Position numbers and translations under genes: made by a program | Notes under the pieces: model-generated | Seen by the model: the letters and a program-made list of their open reading frames with translations, nothing else | Database searches by the model: none | Told to the model about the DNA's origin: nothing | NCBI GenBank assembly: GCA_019120175.1 | Contig: DWVP01000024.1 | Location: 186,001-250,000 of the forward strand | DNA length: 64,000 bases | Reading direction: 5' to 3' | From: Candidatus Corynebacterium faecigallinarum | GTDB lineage: Bacteria > Actinomycetota > Actinomycetes > Mycobacteriales > Mycobacteriaceae | Part shown: positions 1-8,219 of the stretch, piece by piece | Layout: each line of letters begins with the position of its first letter | How positions within the stretch are numbered: the stretch's first letter is position 1

Positions 1-1
1 G

Positions 2-136
2 GTGGACTGGTTGTACGGGGAGGTGCTGAGTCCGGACGCCGGACTGTCCCACGGGGCGAGTTACCTGACGGACGCCGGGAATCCGGGAGTGCGGCGGGCG
101 GCCGGGGAGTTGGACAGGTCGCAGACGGTGTACTGA
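2..136 (+). CDS. C-terminal end of an unidentified protein (5' end outside window)
   Basis: An open frame runs from the first bases to a TGA at 134-136 and encodes 44 residues ending in Q-T-V-Y. Third codon positions are almost all G or C, as in the genes around it, so it is probably the tail of a real gene rather than chance. I do not recognise the family from this short piece. About 75 bases separate it from the convergent hydroxyacyl-CoA dehydrogenase gene; that gap holds a C-run/G-run pair (about 157-178) that could form a weak hairpin. Confidence 0.5.
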   Translation: MDWLYGEVLSPDAGLSHGASYLTDAGNPGVRRAAGELDRSQTVY

Positions 137-210
137 GGCTGACTGGTCGGGTTCCTGCCCCTTTCACCGGGGGGGGGGCTGATCAGTGCAACAGGTGACT
201 CGTGACGTCC

Positions 211-1122
211 CTACTCGTAGATGACCCAGTCCGGGTTGGGGCGGACGATATTGCCTTCCTCGTCGTACTCGTAGAATCCGACACCGTCGCCGAGGCCCGC
301 CTTGCCCTCCTGGATGCCCCGCTCATCGAGCAGGTCGGCGAACTTCTGCTTCGCCTCGGTGGAGTTCGGGTTGCCGCGGGCGATGTTCACCGCCACATTG
401 AAGCCGACGATGTCGTAGGTCTCGAACGGGCCCTTCGGGGCACCGGTGGAGACCTTCCAGTCGTTGTCGATGACCTCGGGGTTGGCCACCTCGTTGACGT
501 AGAGGTTCGATGCGGCGTCCAACCACGGGATCAGCAGACTGTTGAGCAGGTAGCCGGGGGTTTCCTTGTGGACCGGGAAGGGCTGCAGGTTGATCTCCCG
601 GGCGAACTCGATGGTGCGCTCGAAGACCGCCGGATCCGTCTTGGGCGTGGACATGACCTCACCGGTGTTCAGACGCCAGACCATGTTGGCGAAGTGCAGA
701 GCCAGGAAACGGTCCGGGTGGCCGGTGGCGTCCGCGAAATCGGAGGGGCGCAGTGAGGAGGAGTTGGTCAGCAGGATCGCGGAGTCCTTGACCGCCTTAC
801 CGACATTGCCCCAGACCTCCTGCTTCAGCTCCAGGTTCTCCGGGATGGCCTCGATGACCACGTCCGCGGAGCCCACGGCCTGGGCCAGATCGGTGGAGGT
901 GGTGATCCGCTCGATGGCGCTGTCGAACTTGTTGTCGGAGAAGTCGTCCAGATCGCGCTCGTAGTGTGCGCGCATCCACTCCCAGCGCTCGGGGAGCTTG
1001 TCCAGGAACTCCTGCTTCACGTCGTAGGCGACGACGTCCTTCCCTGCGTAGGCGGCCTGCATGACGATCTGTGAGCCGAGCACGCCGGTGCCCAGCACGG
1101 TAACTGTGGTGATTTCACTCAT
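211..1122 (-). CDS. 3-hydroxyacyl-CoA dehydrogenase family protein (303 aa)
   Basis: It probably oxidises a 3-hydroxyacyl-CoA or related hydroxy acid with NAD in the cytoplasm. The N-terminus is a Rossmann fold with the dinucleotide loop GTGVLGSQ near residues 9-16. An NSSSLRPSD segment in the middle and HFANMVWRL about 20 residues later match the catalytic region of the 3-hydroxybutyryl-CoA dehydrogenase superfamily, followed by the all-helical C-terminal domain. I chose the ATG at 1122; a TTG eight codons upstream is possible but would start just after the preceding stop. No strong ribosome binding site is visible. A second, more canonical member lies at 14194-15048. Substrate is not deducible; the family is clear. 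Confidence 0.85.
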   Translation of the reverse strand: MSEITTVTVLGTGVLGSQIVMQAAYAGKDVVAYDVKQEFLDKLPERWEWMRAHYERDLDDFSDNKFDSAIERITTSTDLAQAVGSADVVIEAIPENLELKQEVWGNVGKAVKDSAILLTNSSSLRPSDFADATGHPDRFLALHFANMVWRLNTGEVMSTPKTDPAVFERTIEFAREINLQPFPVHKETPGYLLNSLLIPWLDAASNLYVNEVANPEVIDNDWKVSTGAPKGPFETYDIVGFNVAVNIARGNPNSTEAKQKFADLLDERGIQEGKAGLGDGVGFYEYDEEGNIVRPNPDWVIYE

Positions 1123-1146
1123 AGTTACCAAGGGTACGCCTAGCAA

Positions 1147-1625
1147 TTAGCCGGTGTAGAAGGGGATGACTCCGATGAGTATCGCCACGGCGAGCATCAC
1201 CAAGGAGACGATGACCGCGCGCCACAGGACCTTGCGGTGGTGGGCACCCAGGCCGACGTTGGCCAGGGACACCAGCAGCAGGATCGCAGGCACCAGCGGG
1301 GACTGCATGTGCACCGGCTGCCCGGTGATCGACGCCTGCGCCATCTGCACCGGTTCGATGCCGTAATGGGACGCACTCTCTGCCAGAACCGGCAGGACTC
1401 CGAAGTAGAAGGCGTCATTGGACATGAAGAAGGTGAACGGCATCGACAGCAGGCCGGTGATCGGAGCGAGGTAGCCACCGAGCGAGTCGGGGATGACGGT
1501 GGTGACCCACTCGGCCATGGCGTCGACCATGCCGGTGCCGTTGAGGACGCCGACCAGGGTCGCGGCGGCGAAGACCATGCCGGAGACGGCGACGATCGAA
1601 CTGGAGTGGGACGCGACGGCCTCGG
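1147..1625 (-). pseudogene. Truncated citrate/H+ symporter (CitMHS family), C-terminal third only
   Basis: Reading leftward from about 1615, the frame encodes roughly 155 residues resembling the C-terminus of CitMHS-family citrate:metal/H+ symporters. These include a membrane segment beginning near GMVFAAATLVGVLNGTG, the conserved MPFTFFMSNDAFYFGVLP stretch, and SPLVPAILLLV before the last helices. Family members are about 430 residues, so about 280 N-terminal residues are missing. Upstream of about 1615 the frame stops resembling the family and becomes antisense to a response-regulator tail on the other strand. There is no plausible start or signal for a functional protein. The stop TAA lies 25 bases from the start of the downstream dehydrogenase gene. 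Confidence 0.8.
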
Positions 1626-1831
1626 CCACCGAGCAGCTCGTCCTTGCCGCGGTGGGCGACGAGGAACGGACCGCCACCGAGGTCGTCGAGCTCACCGGGG
1701 TGTCACGGGCGACCGCGCAGCGACGGCTGGCGACGATGGCCAGCCGCGGCGTGGTGATCGTCCGGCTGCGCTACGGGCAGTCGGGGCGTCCCGAGCACCT
1801 CTACTCCAAGTCGGGGAAGGCGCAGTGGTGA
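1615..1831 (+). pseudogene. Truncated CitB/DctR-type response regulator, C-terminal HTH only
   Basis: The plus-strand frame ending at the TGA 1829-1831 encodes about 65 residues matching the C-terminal DNA-binding domain of the CitB/DpiA class of response regulators. It has an ATEVVELTGVSRATAQRRL helix-turn-helix, then LRYGQSGRPEHLY close to the terminus. The receiver domain (about 120 residues with the phosphorylated Asp) is absent, and upstream the sequence becomes the complement of the citrate transporter remnant. In corynebacteria a citrate transporter gene commonly sits divergent to a citrate-sensing kinase/regulator pair, so this looks like what is left after the middle was deleted. Not expected to be functional. 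Confidence 0.75.
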
Positions 1832-1870
1832 TGAGGGCGACATGGACATGGGCGGTATGCACGGTGAACC

Positions 1871-2758
1871 TCAGGTGACGATGACGACCTTCCCGGCGGT
1901 GTGGCCGTCCTCGACGGTTGTGACCGCTGCCGCAGCATCCGACAAGTGGTGGACGTCACTGATGTGGGGGCGGACATGGCCGGCGGCGATCAGCGTGAGG
2001 ATCTCGGCGAAAACCGGCCCCGAACGACGCCGGGTCACCGGAGGCCCACCAACGGTACTGCGCACGGGAGCTTCGGCAAACCGGGCGGTGACTTCCTCGA
2101 GTACCGGTGGTCCGACGGTGTCGAGGATGGCATCAGCGTCCGCGACCCGGTCCACCCACCCCTCACCTGAGGCCACGAACGTCGCGCCCAGTTCGGTGAC
2201 CAGCTCGCGTTTGGACTCCGAGGCGACCCCGACGACCTGAAGGCCCAGGTGGCGTCCCAACTGCACCGCGGCGTGACCGACTCCGCCACCGGCACCGGGG
2301 ACGACGACCGTGCCACCGTCCGGCAGGCCAGCGTCCCGCAGTTCATGGAGGCCGTCCCACGCAGTGCCGAGGGCGACCGGGACGCACGCAGCCTGTTCGG
2401 GGGAGACACCGTCCGGAACCCGTGTGGTCTGGGTGGCGTCCAGCAGGACCCGTTCGGCGTAACTCCCGGTGCCCGCCAGCGTGCCGCCGACGACCAGGTC
2501 ACCGACCTCGAATCCGGTGCCGGAGGAGGCGGCGAGGACACGTCCGGCGGCTTCGCGTCCCATCGCCATGGGGAAGGCGACCTCGACCTTGCCGATGCGC
2601 CCGCCCTGGCGCACCTTGATGTCGGCGGGGTTGACCGTGGTGGCCAGCATCTCGACCAGCACTGCGGTGGTGGAATCGCCGGGCAACTCAGCGTCGGGCA
2701 CGTCCAGGAGGCCGGCGACCTCCGGGCCGCCGTAGCGGGTGAAACCGTGGATGAGCAT
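1871..2758 (-). CDS. Zinc-independent MDR-family NADPH:quinone oxidoreductase-like protein (295 aa)
   Basis: A medium-chain dehydrogenase/reductase of the quinone oxidoreductase type, probably an NADPH-dependent reductase of quinones or enones in the cytoplasm. It begins MLIHGFTRYGGPEV and has TTVNPADIKVRQG (the substrate-side loop of the family) and the Rossmann motif VVVPGAGGGVGHAAVQL around residues 130-150. No structural-zinc cysteine cluster is present. The ATG at 2758 is chosen over an upstream in-frame start because it begins exactly where family members begin. It is divergent from the small membrane protein gene at 2836, with a 77-base shared promoter region. The protein is slightly shorter than the usual 310-330 residues. 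Confidence 0.85.
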   Translation of the reverse strand: MLIHGFTRYGGPEVAGLLDVPDAELPGDSTTAVLVEMLATTVNPADIKVRQGGRIGKVEVAFPMAMGREAAGRVLAASSGTGFEVGDLVVGGTLAGTGSYAERVLLDATQTTRVPDGVSPEQAACVPVALGTAWDGLHELRDAGLPDGGTVVVPGAGGGVGHAAVQLGRHLGLQVVGVASESKRELVTELGATFVASGEGWVDRVADADAILDTVGPPVLEEVTARFAEAPVRSTVGGPPVTRRRSGPVFAEILTLIAAGHVRPHISDVHHLSDAAAAVTTVEDGHTAGKVVIVT

Positions 2759-2835
2759 GGGGTCGATGCTACGTGTTCGAACGAATGGGCGTAAGGAGAG
2801 GTTTCCTGTCCGTTCCATGACGTAATCTCTTGACC

Positions 2836-3315
2836 ATGAGCCCGTACCAGGACGACATGTCCTCCTTCGTTAACCCTGCCGCCGTGGACCCCGCGATGCG
2901 GCTGCGCCTCTACCGCCCGACGACCGGGAAGAAGGTCGCCGCCTGGGTGTCTCTCGGTGTCGGCATCATCATGTTGACCAGTGTGTTCACTGCTTCGTGG
3001 GAGAGTCTGGTGGGCGATATCCTGATGAGCATCGGGTTGGGGACCCTGTGTATCGTCCCGGGCGGGTACTGGTTGCTGTGCAACCGTCGTGACTCGAAGC
3101 TGGTCACCAACTGGATGGTGGCGAACCGGGACTACCAGGCCAACTGGGAGATGCTCGCCGCCGACGAGAAGGAACTGTTCTCCCGGCCCGAGGCACTGCC
3201 GGAGATCCCGGAACGTCGGTGGAAGACGGTGTGGCTGATCATGGTCGGTGCCTTCGCCGTTGCCATGGTCGGTGCCGCGTTCCTGCCCGACACGACCACC
3301 ACCGGGGCCGCCTGA
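2836..3315 (+). CDS. Small membrane protein of unknown function (159 aa)
   Basis: Not recognised as a named family. A roughly 35-residue polar N-terminus precedes a hydrophobic stretch starting KVAAWVSLGVGIIML, a second one around SIGLGTLCIVPGGYWLL, a charged middle containing ANWEMLAADEKELF, and a C-terminal helix VWLIMVGAFAVAMVGAAFL. This suggests three membrane segments with a soluble loop of about 50 residues. The ATG at 2836 is preferred to the TTG two codons earlier. Its TGA overlaps the ATG of the following CoA transferase gene (ATGA type), so the two are likely translated together, but no functional link is evident. Confidence 0.75.
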   Translation: MSPYQDDMSSFVNPAAVDPAMRLRLYRPTTGKKVAAWVSLGVGIIMLTSVFTASWESLVGDILMSIGLGTLCIVPGGYWLLCNRRDSKLVTNWMVANRDYQANWEMLAADEKELFSRPEALPEIPERRWKTVWLIMVGAFAVAMVGAAFLPDTTTTGAA

Positions 3316-4160
3316 TGACATCGTTGCCGTTGGAGGGTGTCCAGGTCGTCAGCCTGGCGGGGAACCTGCCGGGGCCGGCTGCCGCACGGAGGCTGGTGTC
3401 GTTGGGTGCCTCGGTGACGAAGGTGGAGCCGCCGTCGGGGGACATGCTGAGTCTCGCCGCATCCGACTACTACCAGTGGTTGTCGGCCGGGCAGACTGTG
3501 GTGACCCTGGACCTGAAGGACCCGGCAGGACGGGCCGAGTTGGACGCGCTGCTGGCCGATGCCGACCTGCTGCTGACCTCGCACCGTCCGGCGGCGCTGG
3601 AACGCCTCGGGCTGGGGTGGGAGACACTCCACTCGGCTTTTCCGACGTTGTCGCAGGTGGCGATCGTGGGCCACGGCGGCGAGGACGCCGACGTGCCCGG
3701 CCACGATCTGACCTACCAGGCGGTCGCTGGCACGCTGGGGGAACCCCCGGAGCTGCCGATGCTGCCGGTGGCGGACCTGGGAGGTGCCGAGCGATCTGTG
3801 GCGGATGCGGTTGCCCTGCTGTTCCAGGCGGCCCGGAGCGGGGGAGGTGGATACCGTGAAGTCGCCCTGGCCGACGTCGTGGAGGACATGGCTGCCTCGG
3901 TGCGTTTCGGACTCAGCGGTGCGGGCACCGCGCTGGGTGGAGCCATGCCGACCTACGGTGTCTATCCTGCGGCCGACGGTTACGTTGCGGTTGCGGCCAT
4001 TGAGCCGCACTTCGTCCTCGGCCTGGCCCAGGCACTGGGGGTGCCCGGGTTCGAGGACGTCACCGCCGATGCCCTCACCGAATTCTTCGCCACGAAGACG
4101 GTCACGCAGTGGACGCAGTGGGGTAGGGACAACGGGCTTCCGGTGCAGGGGATCGAGTGA
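3315..4160 (+). CDS. CoA transferase family III (CaiB/BaiF-like), short form (281 aa)
   Basis: Likely moves CoA between carboxylic acids, or racemises a 2-methylacyl-CoA, in the cytoplasm. The start matches family III: LEGVQVVSLAGNLPGPAAAR, then GASVTKVEPPSGD, DLKDPAGRAELDALLADADLLL and the GLGWETL segment, all in family order. The ATG overlaps the stop of the upstream membrane protein gene by one base. The protein is short: many family members are 360-400 residues and continue past the TEFFATKTVTQW segment near the end here. The gene ends cleanly with good codon bias, so it may be a natural short form. Substrate unknown. Confidence 0.8.
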   Translation: MTSLPLEGVQVVSLAGNLPGPAAARRLVSLGASVTKVEPPSGDMLSLAASDYYQWLSAGQTVVTLDLKDPAGRAELDALLADADLLLTSHRPAALERLGLGWETLHSAFPTLSQVAIVGHGGEDADVPGHDLTYQAVAGTLGEPPELPMLPVADLGGAERSVADAVALLFQAARSGGGGYREVALADVVEDMAASVRFGLSGAGTALGGAMPTYGVYPAADGYVAVAAIEPHFVLGLAQALGVPGFEDVTADALTEFFATKTVTQWTQWGRDNGLPVQGIE

Positions 4161-4179
4161 GCAGTTCCAGGGCCAGCTT

Positions 4180-4761
4180 CTAGGGCTCGTTGGGGATACG
4201 TCCCTCAGTGACCACCGTGCCGTCCACCCAGCGGAAGGTGACCTCCTCGGTGTAGTTCGGGGCCTCGACATTCGCCCCACCTGCCTGATCCAGAGCCTCC
4301 CAGTCCTTGAACTCGACGGTGACGGAGTCCTCGGTGGTGTCGACCACCGTGTGCTGCTGGGGAGTGTCGGCCTGCGGGAAACCGGAGTACCCGCCCTGGT
4401 GGAAGAGCCCCTGCGGGTCCTGCTCAACGGTGGCGTAGGTGAGGTCGTCGCAGGCGTTGACGTTCGAGTCACCCTTGTAGACCTACGTCGAGTCCGCCAG
4501 TCCCGGCGGCGGAAGATTGTCGATACCGTCGGTGATGACCGCGGACTCCGGATCGACCTCGCAGTCGGCGTCGTCCTCACCTGCCGGTTCCTCGACCGGG
4601 ACCTCCTCGGTGACGGTGACGGTCTCGGACGGGGGAGCAGCGGCGGTGGGGTCGGCGGAACCGTCGGGATCATCCTCGGTTCCGCAGGCGGACAGGGCGA
4701 GAGCGCTGACGGTGGCGACGGCAGCGGCGACCCTGAATGCAGGTCGTGGTGGATACCTCAT
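4180..4761 (-). pseudogene. Exported lipoprotein gene interrupted by an in-frame TAG
   Basis: The ATG at 4761 begins a lipoprotein signal peptide with lipobox ALSAC near residue 26, followed by an acidic Pro/Thr/Glu-rich linker. At 4483-4485 an in-frame TAG ends this 92-residue frame. Beyond the TAG the same frame continues without interruption for 100 codons (VYKGDSNVNACDDL to GRIPNEP) to a TAG at 4180-4182, with normal codon bias. The downstream part looks like the folded domain of a corynebacterial lipoprotein, so the 92-residue product would lose it. A single base change (for example CAG to TAG) or a base-call error would explain this. Function unknown. Confidence 0.75.
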
Positions 4762-4771
4762 GATCCCGGCC

Positions 4772-5332
4772 CTAGACGTCTACGGGGCGTCGCATAGCGA
4801 TCCGCGGGGAGACATCCAGACCGGCGGCCCCCTCTGCCACCCGGATCCGGCGGAGGTCATCACCGAGCTCGGTCGGCGGTACTTCGACGAAGCCGAGACG
4901 CCGGTACAGCGGACCATTCCACGGCACCTCGGAGAAGGTCGTGAGGCACACCCCCGGGACACCGGTTTCGCGGGCAAGCGCGACGGCGTACTCCACCAGC
5001 CGGGCGCCTATCCGCTGGCCTCGGAAGGCGGGGTCCGCCGAGACCTGTTCGATCAACAGGTCGCCGTCCGCCTGCCCGAGCCACAACCAGGCAGCGAGAC
5101 GTGGTCGGTCCGGGGAGGTGGTCGGGGCGTCCACGACGTGGATCTTCCCGTCTCCGATGGCGGCGGAAAGGTCGTCGTCACTGGGTGGATTGTCGTCGGC
5201 GATGGCGTCCAGACCGATGTCCCTGAACAGCCCACCCGCACGGCGCTCCAGCGCCTGGATATCGCGGACATCCGTCGTGGTCGCGCGGCGGATCAGTGGT
5301 CCTGAAGATCCAGGGACAGCGGATGTCGTCAT
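4772..5332 (-). CDS. GNAT-family N-acetyltransferase (186 aa)
   Basis: Predicted to transfer an acetyl group from acetyl-CoA to an amine; the substrate is unknown. The fold is recognisable from IRRATTTDVRDIQALERRA at the start, DGDLLIEQVSADPAFRGQ leading into the acetyl-CoA pyrophosphate loop RGQRIG, and the C-terminal strand LYRRLGFVEVPP. The ATG at 5332 is chosen because it begins just before the domain; the open frame extends 35 codons further but that part is Arg/Pro-rich with no family resemblance. It lies ten bases downstream of the lipoprotein gene start on the same strand and is divergent from the phosphoesterase gene at 5452. Confidence 0.88.
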   Translation of the reverse strand: MTTSAVPGSSGPLIRRATTTDVRDIQALERRAGGLFRDIGLDAIADDNPPSDDDLSAAIGDGKIHVVDAPTTSPDRPRLAAWLWLGQADGDLLIEQVSADPAFRGQRIGARLVEYAVALARETGVPGVCLTTFSEVPWNGPLYRRLGFVEVPPTELGDDLRRIRVAEGAAGLDVSPRIAMRRPVDV

Positions 5333-5451
5333 GCCGGACAGGGTACCGCGACCCCGCCACCGACAGCGGGGTGTCCGAGGACGGCTGCACTGGCGGCTAG
5401 GATGGGTGACAGTCAGACGTCCGACCCGCCCGAACATCAGAAAGCGGTGCC

Positions 5452-6036
5452 ATGGGGCAGCAGTGGTTCACCAGTGACCTACACCTGGGACACCGGTTCG
5501 TGTCCGACCTGCGCGGATTCGACGACACCGAGGAGCATGACCGGGTGATCCTGGACAACCTCGGCTCGGCGCTGCGTCCCGGTGACGCGGTGTGGGTCCT
5601 CGGCGACATCAGCTGTGGGCCGCGGGAGCACGAGGACCGGGCCATCGGGCTGCTCGCCGAGCTCTTCGACACCGCCGGGGTCACCGCCCACCTGGTGGCG
5701 GGAAACCACGACAGCTGCCACCCCCTGCACCGCCGGGCCCACCAACGCCAGCGTGACTACCTGCAGGCCTTCGCCTCAGTGCAGGCCTATCAGCGCATGG
5801 TGTGGCGCAAACAGGAACTGTGGCTCAGTCACTTCCCCCGGCCCGGCCTCGACCACGACGACATGTCCTCGCGCCATGACAACGTGCGCCTCAACGTCCC
5901 CCTGCTGGTGCACGGCCACCTGCATTCCCCGACGCCGGTGACGGGCCCCGGAATGGTCGACGTCGGCGTAGACGCCTGGGGCCTGCGACCAGTGTCGCAG
6001 GCCCGGGTACAGGAAATCCTGTTCGACCCCGTCTAG
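5452..6036 (+). CDS. Calcineurin-like metallophosphoesterase (194 aa)
   Basis: A small dinuclear-metal phosphoesterase with all the signature pieces in order: SDLHLGH at residues 8-14, LGDIS near 46, GNHD around 84, a lone histidine in LSHFPRP, and GHLHSP near 155. These residues bind the two metals and catalyse phosphodiester or phosphomonoester hydrolysis in the superfamily. It resembles the compact bacterial and phage-type phosphoesterases of about 170-200 residues, and nothing indicates its substrate. It is convergent with the lipoprotein gene at 6055, with a gap of only 18 bases. Confidence 0.88.
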   Translation: MGQQWFTSDLHLGHRFVSDLRGFDDTEEHDRVILDNLGSALRPGDAVWVLGDISCGPREHEDRAIGLLAELFDTAGVTAHLVAGNHDSCHPLHRRAHQRQRDYLQAFASVQAYQRMVWRKQELWLSHFPRPGLDHDDMSSRHDNVRLNVPLLVHGHLHSPTPVTGPGMVDVGVDAWGLRPVSQARVQEILFDPV

Positions 6037-6054
6037 AGGGTCGTCGTCCAGTTG

Positions 6055-6375
6055 TTACTGGGCGGGTGCCTCGGCCGGCTCGCCGCCCTCGACTGCGGTC
6101 GTGCCCTCGGCGACCCCGGTACCGTCGATTGCAGCGCCCTCAGCGCCCTCAGTGACGGGGGCGCCGTTCTCGTCGGTGGCCTCGGCCTCGTCATCGGCCT
6201 CAGCCTCGCCGGAGGTGGTGGCCTTGCCGGCACCCTCGTAGCCCGGGTCGGGGGTGACCTCGGTGACGACGGTGGTGTTGTCGCTTTCCTTCTCGTTGGG
6301 AGGGCTGCAGGCGGTCACTCCGAGTGCCAGGGCAGCGGCGGCGATCAGTGCGGTGGTCCGGCGGGTGCGGGTCAT
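6055..6375 (-). CDS. Small acidic lipoprotein (106 aa)
   Basis: The ATG at 6375 is preceded by AGGAG at a good distance and opens a signal peptide: basic MTRTRRTT, a hydrophobic Ala/Leu core, and lipobox VTAC with the lipidated Cys near residue 23. The remaining 80 residues are low-complexity, rich in Glu, Ala, Gly and Thr, and lack any recognisable fold. Anchoring in the outer face of the membrane is therefore likely, and the tail may act as a spacer. An upstream extension of 20 codons is open but has no ribosome binding site. Function unknown. Confidence 0.75.
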   Translation of the reverse strand: MTRTRRTTALIAAAALALGVTACSPPNEKESDNTTVVTEVTPDPGYEGAGKATTSGEAEADDEAEATDENGAPVTEGAEGAAIDGTGVAEGTTAVEGGEPAEAPAQ

Positions 6376-6543
6376 CTCATGTTCTCCTGGGGTCGTCACA
6401 ATCTCGTCAGTCGCATCGAGTTCGTCCCTGATCATAGTGGGTGGAGGCTGTGGTCACGAACACGGCCCGCCCCTCGGGTGGATATGTGGGGGGCCGTGGT
6501 GCTGTAAAGTTCACGCCCATCGCAGCAAGGAAAGGACGTGTCA

Positions 6544-7185
6544 ATGAACACGAACAACCAATGGGGGAACCCCGACGAGGACCCCACCGAGGTGTTCCCC
6601 GGTGTCGGGGGAGACAAGCCGCAGCCGCCGCAGTACCAGCGGCAGGAGGACCAGACCCAGTACCTCGGTCCGTACCCGGGCCAGAATCCGGGCCAGCCCC
6701 AGGACCCGTACCAGCAGCAGGGGGAGCCCTACTACCGGGACCAGTACCAGGACCAGTATCAGGGGCAGCCCCCGTACCAGGACCAGTACGCCGAGCCTCA
6801 GTTCGGTGCGGCACCGCAGCGGAACCAACCGAACCCGCCGAAGAAGGGGCGCACCGGGCTGATCATCGTCGTGGTGCTGGTCATCGCCGCCCTGATCGCG
6901 GTGGTGCTCCTGGCGGTCAACCTGTTGGGTGGCGACGACGACTCCCCGGCGCCGGCACCGGTGACCACCACAGAAAACGATCCGGAACCTGATACGGACA
7001 CCAATCCGGACACCAACCCTGACTCCAACCCGGACGACGGCGACCTACCCAACGACTGGGAGATCCCGTCGGAGCTGCCTGACCTGCCGTCCGAACTCCC
7101 GGACGGCACCGACATCGAAGAGCGCCTCAACGAGGGCCTCGACGAGCTCGAGCGGCTGACTGAACAGTTCAGGAACGGCCGGTAG
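6544..7185 (+). CDS. Single-pass membrane protein with Gln/Tyr/Pro-rich cytoplasmic N-terminus (213 aa)
   Basis: Residues 1-100 are low-complexity with repeated DQYQ and PYQ units and no fold signal. KKGRTG precedes one transmembrane helix at about 104-127 (LIIVVVLVIAALIAVVLLAV). The outside portion has an acidic Asn-Pro-Asp repeat (DTNPDTNPDSNPDD) and ends in a charged helix ELERLTEQFRNGR. By positive-inside logic the N-terminus is cytoplasmic. I prefer the ATG at 6544 to the GTG at 6538 because AAGGAAAGG is then correctly spaced. This architecture is common for actinobacterial envelope proteins, but I cannot assign a role. Confidence 0.8.
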   Translation: MNTNNQWGNPDEDPTEVFPGVGGDKPQPPQYQRQEDQTQYLGPYPGQNPGQPQDPYQQQGEPYYRDQYQDQYQGQPPYQDQYAEPQFGAAPQRNQPNPPKKGRTGLIIVVVLVIAALIAVVLLAVNLLGGDDDSPAPAPVTTTENDPEPDTDTNPDTNPDSNPDDGDLPNDWEIPSELPDLPSELPDGTDIEERLNEGLDELERLTEQFRNGR

Positions 7186-7233
7186 AAATGTTCGCAGTGC
7201 GCCTGGGAGACTGATCCGGGTATCAAGGAGCAC

Positions 7234-8187
7234 ATGAACACCACAGATTCTTCAGCTTCCGCGAACGTCTACTTCGCCGGCCACCCGCTGCCGCAGACCC
7301 AGGCCGCCCTGCAGGACGCCGGCGCCGCCATCGTCGAGAACCTCGACGAGGCAGACGCGGTGATCGCCCACGGCGTCTCACCCGAGAAGTTCCCCGAACT
7401 GCCTGAGCGGGTGCGGTGGGTCCAGCTCTGCCAGGCCGGCATCGAAGCCTACCTCGACGCCGGGATCGTCACCGCCGGAGCGTCCGGCACCCGACGCTGG
7501 ACGAATGCCGCCGGTATGTACGGACGCCAGGTCGCCGAGAGTGCGATGGGCCTGCTGCTCTCGGTGACCCACCTGCACAAGCGCATCGCACAGGCCGCGT
7601 CGTGGAGCATCTGGGAGGAGATCGACGAGCAGACCCGTTGGCTGGCGGGCTCCACCGTCGCCGTCGTCGGTGCCGGTGGCATCGGCCACCACCTGTCGGC
7701 GATGCTGGCACCGTTCGGGGCAGAGGTCCTCGCCGTCAACCGCAGCGGACGGCCGGTCGAGGGCGCGCGTGAGACGGTCACCGTCGACCGGCTCGAGGAC
7801 GTCCTCGCCGTCGCCGACCACGTCATCATCGCCCTGCCGCTCACCGACGACACCCGGGGGCTGTTCGACACGAAGCTGTTGGCGTCCTGCCGGCCGGGGG
7901 TGACGATCGTGAACGTCGCCCGCGGTCCGGTGATCGTCACCGACGACCTCGTCGCCGCGCTGGAGTCCGGTCAGGTCGGGGGAGCGGGGCTGGATGTCAC
8001 CGACCCGGAGCCGCTGCCGGACGGTCACCCACTGTGGGCGATGGACAATGTCACGATCACCACCCACTCGGCCAACACCCGGGCGTCGATGGACAGGCAA
8101 ATCGCCGAACCAGTGACCGAGAACTACCGGGCCTTCGTCGCCGGTGAGCGGATGCCCACCGAGTTCGAGCCGTCGCGGGGCTACTGA
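7234..8187 (+). CDS. D-isomer-specific 2-hydroxyacid dehydrogenase (317 aa)
   Basis: An NAD(P)-dependent oxidoreductase interconverting a 2-keto acid and a D-2-hydroxy acid in the cytoplasm. The nucleotide-binding fold is plain: VAVVGAGGIGHHLSAML near 147-163, followed by the catalytic Arg in NVARGPV and the acidic partner in GLDVTDPEPLPDGHPLW. The usual catalytic His is in TTHSAN rather than the common TPH/APH context. AAGGAG sits at the right distance from the ATG at 7234. The tail is short (GERMPTEFEPSRGY). The substrate cannot be read from the sequence. Confidence 0.88.
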   Translation: MNTTDSSASANVYFAGHPLPQTQAALQDAGAAIVENLDEADAVIAHGVSPEKFPELPERVRWVQLCQAGIEAYLDAGIVTAGASGTRRWTNAAGMYGRQVAESAMGLLLSVTHLHKRIAQAASWSIWEEIDEQTRWLAGSTVAVVGAGGIGHHLSAMLAPFGAEVLAVNRSGRPVEGARETVTVDRLEDVLAVADHVIIALPLTDDTRGLFDTKLLASCRPGVTIVNVARGPVIVTDDLVAALESGQVGGAGLDVTDPEPLPDGHPLWAMDNVTITTHSANTRASMDRQIAEPVTENYRAFVAGERMPTEFEPSRGY

Positions 8188-8188
8188 G

Positions 8189-8219
8189 TTCGAGACCTAC
8201 CGGTTTCGAGACCTACCGG
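8189..8219. repeat. Tandem duplication of a 15-base unit at a gene end
   Basis: TTCGAGACCTACCGG occurs at 8189-8203 and again at 8205-8219, separated by one T. It lies between the stop of the dehydrogenase gene and the stop of the convergent DUF1990 gene, overlapping the last codons of the latter. It is probably a small slippage duplication; no function is suggested. Confidence 0.7.

Noticed and set aside
3132..4673. Very long open frames antisense to real genes (also 13738-15075, 24820-26829, 60805-63528)
   Set aside because: They mirror G+C-rich coding strands, are dominated by Arg/His/Gln or Gly/Val runs, lack ribosome binding sites, and lie opposite clearly recognised proteins.
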